A DNA stretch of 64,000 bases, taken from contig OY282610.1 of the NCBI GenBank assembly GCA_958298945.1, positions 24,452,233 through 24,516,232 of the forward strand, read 5' to 3'. Shown piece after piece: positions 46,160-57,249 of this stretch (positions are counted from its first letter, which is position 1; each line of letters begins with the position of its first letter). Position numbers and translations under genes: made by a program. The stretch is from Atherix ibis. Its lineage: Eukaryota > Arthropoda > Insecta > Diptera > Athericidae. The notes beneath the pieces are model-generated. The model saw nothing but the letters and a program-made list of their open reading frames with translations, ran no database searches and was not told the origin of the DNA.

Positions 46160-46582
46160 TCAGTCGACCGCTCGGCATCCAATATTCACACTACGTTCAG
46201 GACAAGCTATTTTCCAAAATGTCCAATGTCTTCTGTCTACTACAGTCGAAGCTCTGTGGTGGATAATCTGGTCAGATTGCGGATTTGCAGTTTCGGCAGA
46301 TCGACTGATCCGAAAATCAGTCAGTGTCCGAACGAACCACAGTCCCACTTGACCAATCGACATCCAATTAAAAAGCAATTTTCTTGTGCGCGGCCCCATT
46401 GTCTCCACGGTCGCGAGCATTAACGCTGACATATTTGACCAGTGAATAAAATAAAAATAGCAGCCAAACGACATTAACATGGACATGAACGGAGACATTG
46501 CCATCAGTAACATAGCCCTTGCTCTGTAGACCATCAGCCTAGTCGGCTTCTTGTCGCTTCGTAACCATGGCCACACTGCCAT
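46160..46582 (-). CDS. Possible chemoreceptor-like N-terminal exon
   Basis: A 140-codon minus-strand frame with ATG at 46582 and a TAG two codons upstream. It starts MAVWPWLRSDKKPTRLMVYR, followed by two hydrophobic segments (MLLMAMSPFMSMLMSFGCYFYFI and, after HWSNMSALMLATVETMG, KLLFNWMSIGQVGLWF). The VWPW start, basic link and paired membrane segments are typical of the first exon of insect odorant receptors, which are seven-helix ligand-gated channel subunits. The last 50 or so codons look non-coding, so an intron probably begins inside. No confident splice site was located. Chance similarity of hydrophobic sequence is the alternative. Confidence 0.3.
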   Translation of the reverse strand: MAVWPWLRSDKKPTRLMVYRARAMLLMAMSPFMSMLMSFGCYFYFIHWSNMSALMLATVETMGPRTRKLLFNWMSIGQVGLWFVRTLTDFRISRSAETANPQSDQIIHHRASTVVDRRHWTFWKIACPERSVNIGCRAVD

Positions 46583-47235
46583 CGTCTAACAGAATGCAAA
46601 ACTTCTCCACGAGCAACGATTCTGGCAATATTTCAATCCGAAGACAGGCCAACACGTCGACCTGTTACTTCTGAAATGATCTTGTCCTGGAATTACGGTC
46701 CGCGCTCAGAATCCTTGATTCCCATTGTATCATCTGACAATGTAATTGATATTTTCCCAATCTTTACTTTATCTCTTCTATTTTTCATTTTATTTCCGAA
46801 AATTTATTACGATCGAAGGTGTTAAAAGAGAATCAATGCCAGATAAATTGACGCGACCACTTTTGTATTGTACAAAAATTCTCGTCAAGCGATTGGATTT
46901 CGTAAAAATATTCCCACACATGAAATTGTGCAATTTTTTTCCATTATTTTTTTAAAAAAATCTTTAAGTAAAAATCATAAAATTCTCTTATATTTTTTTT
47001 ATGATTAAAGTCTCACACTTGACGACGCACGCACCACACACTTAATTACGAATGCTAACAACGGACACTTGAGGGGTGATTATAAAAAGCGATTTGGTAA
47101 ACAAATCTAGTCTCAGACACGGACTGGATGAATCTTCTTGCCATCCGTAAATAGTTCACAAAAAAAAAAAACAGTCTTCCCCGAATTATGTTGACTAGTC
47201 TAATCCGTGACACAAAACAGTGTCACGATTGATGT

Positions 47236-47427
47236 TCACCCTTCAATAGTCTGGCTCCTTTTGGTCATGTAAATAGGTTTTCCGCTATTCGAAATTTCCA
47301 GGAACACTTTGACCATTCGAGCAGTTTGAGAGCAAAAGGAAAGATTCCCATGTTCCCATGTTTCCAGGTAATATGGCCACAAAACATTTCCGATTAGACG
47401 TAATTCTGACCGAGGACTAGACACCAC
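47236..47427 (-). pseudogene. Possible chemoreceptor-like C-terminal fragment
   Basis: A minus-strand open frame reading NVLWPYYLETWEHGNLSF and CSQTARMVKVFLEISNSGKP, then IYMTKRSQTIEG and a stop. A Tyr-x-x-x-Trp followed by Thr-Ala-Arg-Met and SGKPIYMT loosely resembles the last exons of insect odorant receptors. It lies upstream, on the minus strand, of the N-terminal-like fragment at 46160-46582, so it would belong to a neighbouring tandem gene. Too short for a firm call. Confidence 0.2.
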
Positions 47428-48930
47428 CCCGAAACAGGCTATAAAACAAGAAGTACGTGTCCGAAAGTCTTCCGTGCAACTGGCGACAAATTCATTCAGA
47501 TCAAATGAGCAGAACGGGTTAAAGGCCGGTTATCAGGTGCATCGATCAAACTAAAGTGTAAGAGGTAGCAGACTACATCCAAATGCATGGCACCACCAAA
47601 CTGCACATCACATCGAATAGCGCCACACATTAACCTGACCCTACGAGTATAGCACAGTGCGTCGTTTGGTTTCTTTCAGTTTCGGTATCATCATTTTCAA
47701 CTACCTACCATCAATCCCAGTCGTTCTATCCAACAAATTAAGAAAACAAAAATGCAGTAGCTCCAACAATTAGAAATCCACCAAGGGATATGATGGAATG
47801 GCAAGAAGTGTTCTTTTGTTTCGCTTATTAATTTTTTTGTGATCATTTCTGCACTTCTCTCGAATCGTTGGGAATAGAGTTGCTCAGCTCTATAAGTACC
47901 ATCTGAACTTATGATAAATAATCGTCAGAATTGGAGTGTCCAGTTTCATCGCTGCAATGGCTCATGATCCTGTCAAACCTCGATCCCGACAGGCAATCAT
48001 TCAACGCAGCGCTAATTGTCGTGCCATCCCGAAACGATCAAAGGCCAAAATTCATCCAGCCAAACACTATCTGATAACACAAATACCACATTCACTTGCC
48101 TCACTTCTTATATCGTCGAGCAGTTATGGTAGCATCGTTATCCACAATAACAACAAGAACGAAATTTAATGAAAAAAAATTAAGTAACAAACGTTCATGA
48201 CACAATCGCAATGAAAATTTATTGGTTTCGAGCTCGTAACACTGGGTGGCGACTGATTACAACGAATTCTTCGGTTTCAGAATGTCTCGCTGACCCTGCC
48301 GTCGGGTCTTTGTACAATTCGTGGCCATCGCATTATCACGATTCTTATCTTGTGGACATGTGTTGATGTCAATCTAACAACAAATCTGAAACTGATTTTT
48401 TTCGGTTTTCTTCTTGTCAATTTTTTTTTTCTCATTTCGAAACAGCAGCACTGCCTGCCGGTCATTATGGCTGGCGCCATTGCACGTACTCAAACGAGTA
48501 TAACACAGTCAGCTATTCAAAATGCTTGACGGAATCCTTGATCGATTCGACGCCTTGAATATCTAATCACTATTCCAACAACAAAAAGTCAATCACAGGT
48601 GAATCGAGCGTTGATATTTCGAGTCACTACCGGATCGAATGCAATCAGGAACTCTCAATTAGGGGTCCTAAAAAGGTACTCAAACAAACGATCATATCCG
48701 ATCAGTGGCAATTAAATGAAGTCTCCCAAGTGATATTATTAGTTTCATTGACATTTAATCTAGAATAGACAAAACCCAACAGAACCATCAATTTCAATTT
48801 TTAAACGGTAGATGTCATTACTGTACACCAGCCATAATATCGAGCAATTACTTGACAATAAATTCTGATCCTACCAGAAGAAATAACATCCAACCGGAAA
48901 AAATTCGAAGAAATTAAGTGTTAGGGGAGT
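47428..48930. other. Balanced-composition unique DNA, no gene assigned
   Basis: Open frames at 47936-48169 (plus) and 48277-48480 (minus) have no motif. At 48279 an acceptor-like TTCGGTTTCAG is followed by an open plus frame reading NVSLTLPSGLCTIRGHRI, which could be an exon start, but no partner exon is visible. Confidence 0.4.
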
Positions 48931-51900
48931 GGAGAAAGGCTTGAGTTGTAAAGTCTTTTATTTCTGAAAATTAAAGAAAAATAAGCCGAAAATTAGAGAA
49001 AAATTAATGGGAAATTAAAAGAAAATTTAAAAAATTTAGAGAAAATTTCAGAAAAATTGGTGAATAATTTCTGAAAGTAAAAAAAAAATAATTGTCCGGG
49101 AACACTTTCAGAAAAATGTCAGAAAAATATGAGAAAAATTAGTGAAAAATTAGTAAAGGATTAGCGGAAAAATTGAAAAAAAATTTAAAAAAAAATCCGG
49201 GAATAATTTCAAAAAAAATTAAGGATAAATTATAGAAAATTAGAAAAAAATTGAGAAAAATTTAAGAAAAACAAGGGAAAAGTTAGAAAAAATTAAATGA
49301 AAAAATAATGGAAAATTGGAGGAAAATTTGAGCAAAAGCTGAGAAAAATTAGAGACAAATTAGAGAAAAATTAGAGAAAAATTAGGGAAAAATTATAGAA
49401 AAATTGTAAAAAAAAGTTTGAGAAAAATGTGAGAAAATCAGGGACCAATTTCAGAAAAAATTCAGAAAAATTTCAGAAAAATTTCAGAAAAATTTCAGAA
49501 AAATTTCAGAAAAATTTCAGAAAAATTTCAGAAAAATTTCAGAAAAATTTGAGAAAAATTTACAGAAAAACTGGAGAAAACTAGAGAAAAATTAGTGAAA
49601 AAATGGAGAAAAATTTGAGAAAAATTTTAAAAATTTCAGAAAAATTTCAGAAGAATTTCAGAAAAATTTCAAAAAAATTTAGAGAAAAACTGGAGAAAAC
49701 TAGAGAAAAATTAGAGAATAATTGGAGAAAAATTTGAGAAAACTGTGAAAAATTATAGAAAAATTAAAGGAAAATTTCAGAAGAATTGGAGAAAAATTTC
49801 TGAAAATATAAAAATTAAAGAAAAATTAAAGTAAAATTATATTAAAAGTAAAGAAAAAATCAGAGACAAATGATAGAAAATTTTTAAAAAAAAATTACAA
49901 AAATTTGAGAAAAATCCGTGAACAATTTCAGAAAAATTATAGAAAACTAAAGAAAAATTAAACAAAAATTAGTGAAAAAAATAATGGAAAATTGAAGGAA
50001 AATTTGTGAAAAAATTGAGAAAAACTAGAGAAAAATTAAAGTTAAAGAAACATTTCAGAAAAATTTCAGAAAAATTGCAGAAAAATTGCAGAAAAATTTC
50101 AGAAAAATTTCAAAAAAATTTAGAGAAAAACTGGAGAAAACTAGAGAAAAATTAGAGAAAAATTGGAGAAAAATTGGAGAAAAATTGGAGAAAAATTTGA
50201 GAAAACTTTGTGAAAAATTATAGAAAAATTAAAGGAAAATTTCAGAAGAATTGGAGAAAAATTTCTGAAAATATAAAAATTAAAGTAAAATTATATTAAA
50301 AGTAAAGAAAAAATCAGAGACAAATTATAGAAAATTTTTAAAAAAAAATGACAAAAATTTGAGAAAAATCCGGGAACAATTTCAGAAAAATTATAGAAAA
50401 CTAGAGAAAAATTAAACAAAAATTAGTGAAAAAAATAATGGAAAATTGAAGGAAAATTTGTGAAAAAATTGAGAAAAACTAGAGAAAAATTAAAGTTAAA
50501 GAAACATTTCAGAAAAATTTCAGGAAAATTTCAGAAAAATTTTAGAAAAATTTCAGAAAACTTTCAGAAAAATTTCAGAAAAATTTCAGAAAAATTTCAG
50601 AAAAATTTCAGAAAAATTTCAGAAAAATTTCAGAAAAATTTCAGAAAAATTTCAGAAAAATTTCAGAAAAATTTCAGAAAAATTTCAGAAAAATTTCAGA
50701 AAAATTTCAGAAAAATTTCAGAAAAATTTCAGAAAAATTTCAGAAAAATTTCAGAAAAATTTCAGAAAAATTTCAGAAAAATTTGAGAAAAATTTACAGA
50801 AAAACTGGAGAAAACTAGAGAAAAATTAGTGAAAAAATGGAGAAAAATTTGAGAAAAATTTTAAAAATTTCAGAAAAATTTCAGAAGAATTTCAGAAAAA
50901 TTTCAAAAAAATTTAGAGAAAAACTGGAGAAAACTAGAGAAAAATTAGAGAATAATTGGAGAAAAATTTGAGAAAACTGTGAAAAATTATAGAAAAATTA
51001 AAGGAAAATTTCAGAAGAATTGGAGAAAAATTTCTGAAAATATAAAAATTAAAGAAAAATTAAAGTAAAATTATATTAAAAGTAAAGAAAAAATCAGAGA
51101 CAAATGATAGAAAATTTTTAAAAAAAAATTACAAAAATTTGAGAAAAATCCGTGAACAATTTCAGAAAAATTATAGAAAACTAAAGAAAAATTAAACAAA
51201 AATTAGTGAAAAAAATAATGGAAAATTGAAGGAAAATTTGTGAAAAAATTGAGAAAAACTAGAGAAAAATTAAAGTTAAAGAAACATTTCAGAAAAATTT
51301 CAGAAAAATTGCAGAAAAATTGCAGAAAAATTTCAGAAAAATTTCAAAAAAATTTAGAGAAAAACTGGAGAAAACTAGAGAAAAATTAGAGAAAAATTGG
51401 AGAAAAATTGGAGAAAAATTGGAGAAAAATTTGAGAAAACTTTGTGAAAAATTATAGAAAAATTAAAGGAAAATTTCAGAAGAATTGGAGAAAAATTTCT
51501 GAAAATATAAAAATTAAAGTAAAATTATATTAAAAGTAAAGAAAAAATCAGAGACAAATTATAGAAAATTTTTAAAAAAAAATGACAAAAATTTGAGAAA
51601 AATCCGGGAACAATTTCAGAAAAATTATAGAAAACTAGAGAAAAATTAAACAAAAATTAGTGAAAAAAATAATGGAAAATTGAAGGAAAATTTGTGAAAA
51701 AATTGAGAAAAACTAGAGAAAAATTAAAGTTAAAGAAACATTTCAGAAAAATTTCAGGAAAATTTCAGAAAAATTTTAGAAAAATTTCAGAAAACTTTCA
51801 GAAAAATTTCAGAAAAATTTCAGAAAAATTTCAGAAAAATTTCAGAAAAATTTCAGAAAAATTTCAGAAAAATTTCAGAAAAATTTCAGAAAAATTTCAG

Positions 51901-53065
51901 AAAAATTTCAGAAAAATTTCAGAAAAATTTCAGAAAAATTTCAGAAAAATTTCAGAAAAATTTCAGAAAAATTTCAGAAAAATTTCAGAAAAATTTCAGA
52001 AAAATTTCAGAAAAATTTCAGAAAAATTTCAGAAAAATTTCAGAAAAATTTCAGAAAAATTTCAGAAAAATTTCAGAAAAATTTCAGAAAAATTTCAAAA
52101 ACAATAAGAGAAAAAGTGGAGAAAACTAGAGAAAAATTAGAGAAAAATTGGAGATAAATTTGAGAAAACTGTGAAAAATTATAGAAAAATTAAAGGAAAA
52201 TTTCAGAAAAATTGGAGAAAAATTTCTGAAAATATAAAAATTAAAGAAAAATTAAAGTAAAATTATAGAAAAATTTCAGAAAAATTTCAGAAAAATTTCA
52301 GAAAAATTTCAGAAAAATTTCAGAAAAATTTCAGAAAAATTTCAGAAAAATTTCAGAAAAATTTCAGAAAAATTTCAGAAAAATTTCAGAAAAATTTCAG
52401 AAAAATTTCAGAAAAATTTCAGAAAAATTTCAGAAAAATTTCAGAAAAATTTCAGAAAAATTTCAGAAAAATTTCAGAAAAATTTCAGAAAAATTTCAGA
52501 AAAATTTCAGAAAAATTTCAGAAAAATTTCAGAAAAATTTCAGAAAAATTTCAGAAAAATTTCAGAAAAATTTCAGAAAAATTTCAGAAAAATTTCAGAA
52601 AAATTTCAGAAAAATTTCAGAAAAATTTCAAAAACAATAAGAGAAAAAGTGGAGAAAACTAGAGAAAAATTAGAGAAAAATTTGAGAAAACTGTGAAAAA
52701 TTTCAGAAAAATTTCAGAAAAATTTCAGAAAAATTTCAGAACAATTTCAGAAAAATTTCAGAAAAATTTCAGAAAAATTTCAGAAAAATTTCAAAAACAA
52801 TTAGAGAAAAAGTGGAGAAAACTAGAGAAAAATTAGAGAAAAATTGGAGAAAAATTTGAGAAAACTGTGAAAAATTATAGAAAAATTAAAGGAAAATTTC
52901 AGAAAAATTGGAGAAAAATTTCTGAAAATATAAAAATTAAAGAAAAATTAAAGTAAAATTATAGAAAAATTTCAGAAAAATTTCAGAAAAATTTCAGAAA
53001 AATTTCAGAAAAATTTCAGAAAAATTTCAGAAAAATTTCAGAAAAATTTCAGAAAAATTTCTGAG
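48930..53065. repeat. 11-bp A-tract satellite with 1234-bp higher-order unit
   Basis: About 4.1 kb of A-rich tandem DNA. The core unit is AAAAATTTCAG (11 bp). Long pure runs lie at 50561-50780 (about 20 units), 51795-52098 (about 27) and 52262-52630 (about 33), with shorter ones at 49459-49550, 52697-52795 and 52966-53062. Between them are GAGAAAAATT-type variants. Many anchors recur at exactly 1234 bp: 49561/50795, 49916/51150, 50460/51694 and 50561/51795. An inner offset of 441 bp also repeats (49681/50122 and 50915/51356). Open frames at 50460-50786 and 51694-52107, encoding an 11-residue repeat (EKFQKNFRKIS), arise because three 11-bp units make 33 bp. I regard them as non-genic. Confidence 0.95.
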
Positions 53066-54529
53066 AATACCTTTTGTGGATTTTTTGTAATACGTTGTTC
53101 AGAAAATTATGATAGAACTGTCTGTCTATTATCGAATTATTCGAGGTGTTAAGGTCCAAACTGGTGTCCAGCCCAATTTCTATTAATTTCTCTTTAGCCT
53201 TTCGAGCAGTCAATCGTTGTGCATTAGTCAGCGCTATACTGCGAGGTAATGAAATTTACACAAAAACCTTTCCTTCAGAATGGGTCGAATCAAGACCATC
53301 CAACGGATGGACAGACGCGTATATTCTGTATCGTGCCGGTGATATCAGCACAGCATGTAACACGAAACTTCGCAGAACATGAAACACGAGTGGCTGCTCA
53401 TATCTGCGATTGTCAATCTAACGAAAAATTTCAATTTCCCTCGACCCATCTCACTACACTCAGCACATTTTGTAAGTGTAAGAAAATTTTGTAATGGCCA
53501 AGAAAATCGGTGTTGGAAGAGCGTTAAACTGTCCGAAAAAAGCAGGTGGCCGACAATAAAACGACACGAAAATGTCCAGCGCAAATTCAGGTGTGGCCGG
53601 CCAACTGATGAGCTGTCGGAATAAAAAACACAACAGCAAATCCAGAAACATCCTGTTTTCGTACACAGAAAGTATGAATGGAAAAATTCTCTTTTTTGGT
53701 GTTTTCCAAAATGTTGACAGCTTATCTAGGTCGCATTCGTCATGGACACTCTTAATCGTGTCGAAAAATCAATTATTCGTCAAGAAAGTCGGACATGCAA
53801 GATTGGAGATGCCTTCTAAGTGGAAAATTTTTGATGATGTCTTAATTTTTCTTCTATTTTCATAAAAATCATCACACATCAATGGTGGAATTGTTCATTA
53901 AAAATTTGAAAAATCTTCAAGGTAAATTACGCGATGACGTGGACTTAATATGCTTCGTAACAACGATAGTAAAAATTAAAATTTTACAAAATAATTTCGA
54001 ACAGGAAAAAAAACTAAAACTTTAAATTTCCAATTGGCGTGGCATAATGTCCTTATTATGTGCGAGGCTATAAATTGGCAGAGAATAAATTAACGAATTC
54101 AACTGATAAAAACTGACCTCGGAAATTATTGAATTTTATTTTCTCGAATAGTCTAATCAAAATCTAAATAAATCTGTATCAAAAGGACATCATCCTTCTC
54201 AACTAGGTGAGCATTTTTTTACGATTTCACAGATCAAATATAGCAAATTCTTCTGCATTTAATATGCGACCATTCAATAATAATTTAGTTCATGTTAGCA
54301 CACAATCAAATCAACTCGGAAATAATCGATGAAAAGAATGATCCTAATAGAAAATGTATCTGAAATGATTTGTAGTATATGAAAAAGGATAAAGGGGCAT
54401 GTGAGAAGGAAAGGAGGCAAAGGACATTGCCGATACACTTCAGTTTTGGGATTGCTGGACAAAAATAAAATCGAACGCATTACAAGCACACTCGAATAGT
54501 TCCATTGTGTTAGGATTATTTAAGGACGA
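53066..54529. other. Unique sequence, no confident gene
   Basis: Many overlapping short open frames on both strands at 53146-53865, none with a recognisable domain. 53870-54530 is AT-rich. I see no gene structure. Confidence 0.45.
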
Positions 54530-54835
54530 ATGGTCATATTAACACGCAGTCAAGAATTACAATTTGCCTGCGAACGCTTCTGGAGATACACGACAATGTC
54601 GGCGGGCAATACTCTCCGCACGACTTCACTAACAGGCGACGCTGGAAATCTGCTTGAAAACTTAATCGTTCAGAACGACTGCAGAACTTCCAACAGTTCA
54701 CTTCCAGAAGCTGAACAATTGGAGCAACCGGAATATGCGAGGTGGGTGGACGTTGGTATTGGGCACAAAGCCAAATTCCGAAGCTCTCTTAAGGACATTA
54801 TGATTCGTACGGGCTCGGAGCTCGTATCTGTCTAA
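54530..54835 (+). other. Unassigned 101-codon open frame
   Basis: Plus strand, beginning MVILTRSQELQFACERFW, with an acidic Asn/Glu/Leu-rich middle and ending in TGSELVSV. The composition is less AT-biased than neighbouring sequence, and the GC-richer stretch continues to about 55520 with other broken frames. It could be a decayed gene or gag-like retroelement fragment, but I see no domain, zinc knuckle or splice signal that decides it. Confidence 0.2.
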
Positions 54836-56520
54836 CTGGAGTCTCGTAACTAAGGCAGGGAAAACATATCAACTCTGCTAAGGAAGCAGACAAGTTGATA
54901 AGAAATTAAACGAAGCAGAAGATGATGATTAACTCTCGAAGGATATGCTTCGAAGGCAGTTTGAACAAGGCAATACGGATGGGAGACAAGCAATTTTACA
55001 ACCACCCCCTGAGCAGAATTACAAGCCAGAGCGTCGTAGTACTATTATTAAATGATATTACCACGACACGACTGACTGCCTCTAGCGTATGGATGTAAGG
55101 GAAGAGCCCCTAGCCATCGAGTACGTGTTAAACCGCAGAAGCAATTGTCACAGTATGGTCACCTGTCCACCCACTGCGTTTATCCATGCATTGAGAACGG
55201 AAACAGTTCGATATGCCGTCTCACCGATTACTCCTTTTGCTGGTAACGATATCAAAAGTACAAACATCGAAACCCAGACGTGATCCCTGTAAGATACAGA
55301 AGCAAGGAAAGAAGCTATCGTCTCGACCCCATCGGAAGACTGGGTGTAAATAAAAAGACTGCGCATCACAATCTAACCGACCGAACTAATTTTGTTATCG
55401 CAAATCTGCTGTGGGGCATAGTCTGTTATGGCAGTGAGCGAACTTGTACTTCTAATTTAATAAACCAAGGCGGCTGTTCACTTCCGCGTCGATTTGAAGG
55501 CCGATATTGTCACTGACACTCACTATCGACCGACGCCACTAACAACATGCTTTCCTGCCACCACCATGCGGGGGGGGGGGGGGGTGTTGGTATGCAATAT
55601 TCTAACAAGGGCGTCGGTCCATGGAGGATAGGATGCGGCCACAGTGACAACCGGAAGAAATTGCCCAACCGTAAATGCGACAAATTAAATGAACTTCTGC
55701 CTCAACCACCCCTCCTCCCTTATCCACGTTCCCATTGATTTTTTTCTGCATGGTCAATATTGGATTGTTATTTTGAATTTTTCCATTGTTTTTAGGAATA
55801 TTTCCAAAACTCCCGAATCGTCCACTCAGTTTTTTAAATGGCATTAGCACAATACGAACACTAAGACGATGACTCCTTTTTGTCGCAGAAAAGAGCATGA
55901 AAAATTTCGCATCCCCTTTTTTTTTAATTCTGATCTGTTACGTGAAAGTTTTTCCATCTTAACTGAATTAAAATGGCATGTTTAAGAGTGAAGAGCCGCC
56001 AAATTTTCGTGTTGTACAAGTTCGCGGCTCATAAATTCACAGCACGTGATTTCCTAACGAATTAATCGCAGACCCTTTGCCATAATTTGTCCACGTTAGA
56101 ATGCCTCCTCCAAAATGATGGAGTTTTCTTTGTTGCTATTCGGAGAAGATTTCTTAGTATTTGAATTGATTTAAAAATTTAAATATTTTTTCAATAATCC
56201 ATGAAATTGGGGCAAAATTTCGAGAAAAAAAATTACCTTTCATGGGAAATTTTGAGAAGAGAAAATTCTACGAAAAAGGAATCGACTATAAAACCGGAAG
56301 TGCAGGAAATTGCGTTCAGATAAACTCGAGAAAAAAATGGTCATAAGAAAATTCGAAAAATTGGAAAGAGTCTGTCTGACCTCACAAACACGGCTTGAAT
56401 TATGATCACTTTTAATGATTTGTATGGGAAATTCTGATGGGGTCGACAGTTGCATTTGTGGTCATAGTAACCCTTTCCATGGAGACAACTGACTCGGTCA
56501 ATTCCATTAGTAACTTGGAC
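54836..56520. other. GC-richer unique DNA with a G15 tract
   Basis: Broken open frames on both strands at 55089-55898 without motifs. A run of 15 G lies at 55570-55584. 55900-56460 is AT-rich. Nothing assignable. Confidence 0.45.
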
Positions 56521-56640
56521 TATAGACGCTGTCTGGTTTAGTGGTCTCTCGTTTGGGACTCAGTAGATTCAGACCAGTTTAGAAGTTAGCTAAGCCGGAC
56601 ACCGATGCCCTAACAAACGTTACCATCATTTTTTTTTTTT
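56521..56640 (+). repeat. Possible tRNA-derived SINE fragment
   Basis: TGGTTTAGTGG at 56534-56544 fits the RNA polymerase III A-box consensus. AGATTCAGACC at 56566-56576 is a degraded B box, and the piece ends in a T run at about 56629-56640. The A-B distance is shorter than in tRNAs. No cloverleaf is evident. A SINE remnant is possible; chance is the alternative. Confidence 0.25.
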
Positions 56641-57249
56641 GGACTCAATATTGACTAAAGGTTAATGGGAACGTGTCCAGTTGGTCGCATGGAAATTATA
56701 ACAAGTAAAATTTGAACATTCATCGTTCGAAGGAGCTCCGCATTTAAATTCAAATTAATAAAAATATATAAAAATTATTTGAGACGTTTTTGGAATTTTT
56801 AAATAGTTTCTCTTTTTTACTGAAATAGGATACAAATTTGAGGCCTTTTTAGAGTAGCTTCCGTACTTGTCTGCTTGGAATAGTAACTAAATTTCCATAC
56901 AGAATAAATTTTTTTTTTATTAAAAAATTTAGTCAAAATTATTTTTGATGGTTTCCATTAAAAAGTTCTCGAAAATTTTAATTAATTTCTATTCAGTACG
57001 AATGGTTAAAAATTATTTTTGTCACTCGAATTCTTGGAAATGCACTGTTGTGGCGTCAAAGTGCAGTTTAATGTCTAGCCATAGCCATCGACTTAATGGT
57101 TTTGGAAAGCCTAGTTGCACTCTTAGAACTATGATCCTACCTGCAGCATAAAATGCACATAATTTGAAATAATTTTTTTTATTGAATTTTGGGCGGAAAT
57201 GAATTTTTTGCAAACACATTTTTACTAAACAGAATTATTGGTAAGAGAT
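56641..57249. other. AT-rich sequence without recognised gene
   Basis: Short open frames at 56945-57219 on both strands have no motif. Nothing else seen. Confidence 0.45.

Noticed and set aside
50460..52107. Two open frames of 108 and 137 codons with an 11-residue Lys/Phe/Gln/Asn repeat
   Set aside because: They follow directly from translating an 11-bp satellite that lacks stops in its frames (three units make 33 bp). There is no start context, splice signal or non-repeat domain.
55140..55200. Possible retroelement gag zinc knuckle (QYGHLSTHC)
   Set aside because: The His-x4-Cys half is there, but both Cys of the first half are missing, and no neighbouring gag or pol motif supports it.
55148..55369. 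Minus-strand frame resembling a membrane segment (VWVSMFVLLISLPAKGV)
   Set aside because: One short hydrophobic stretch without family motif, with equally open frames on the other strand.
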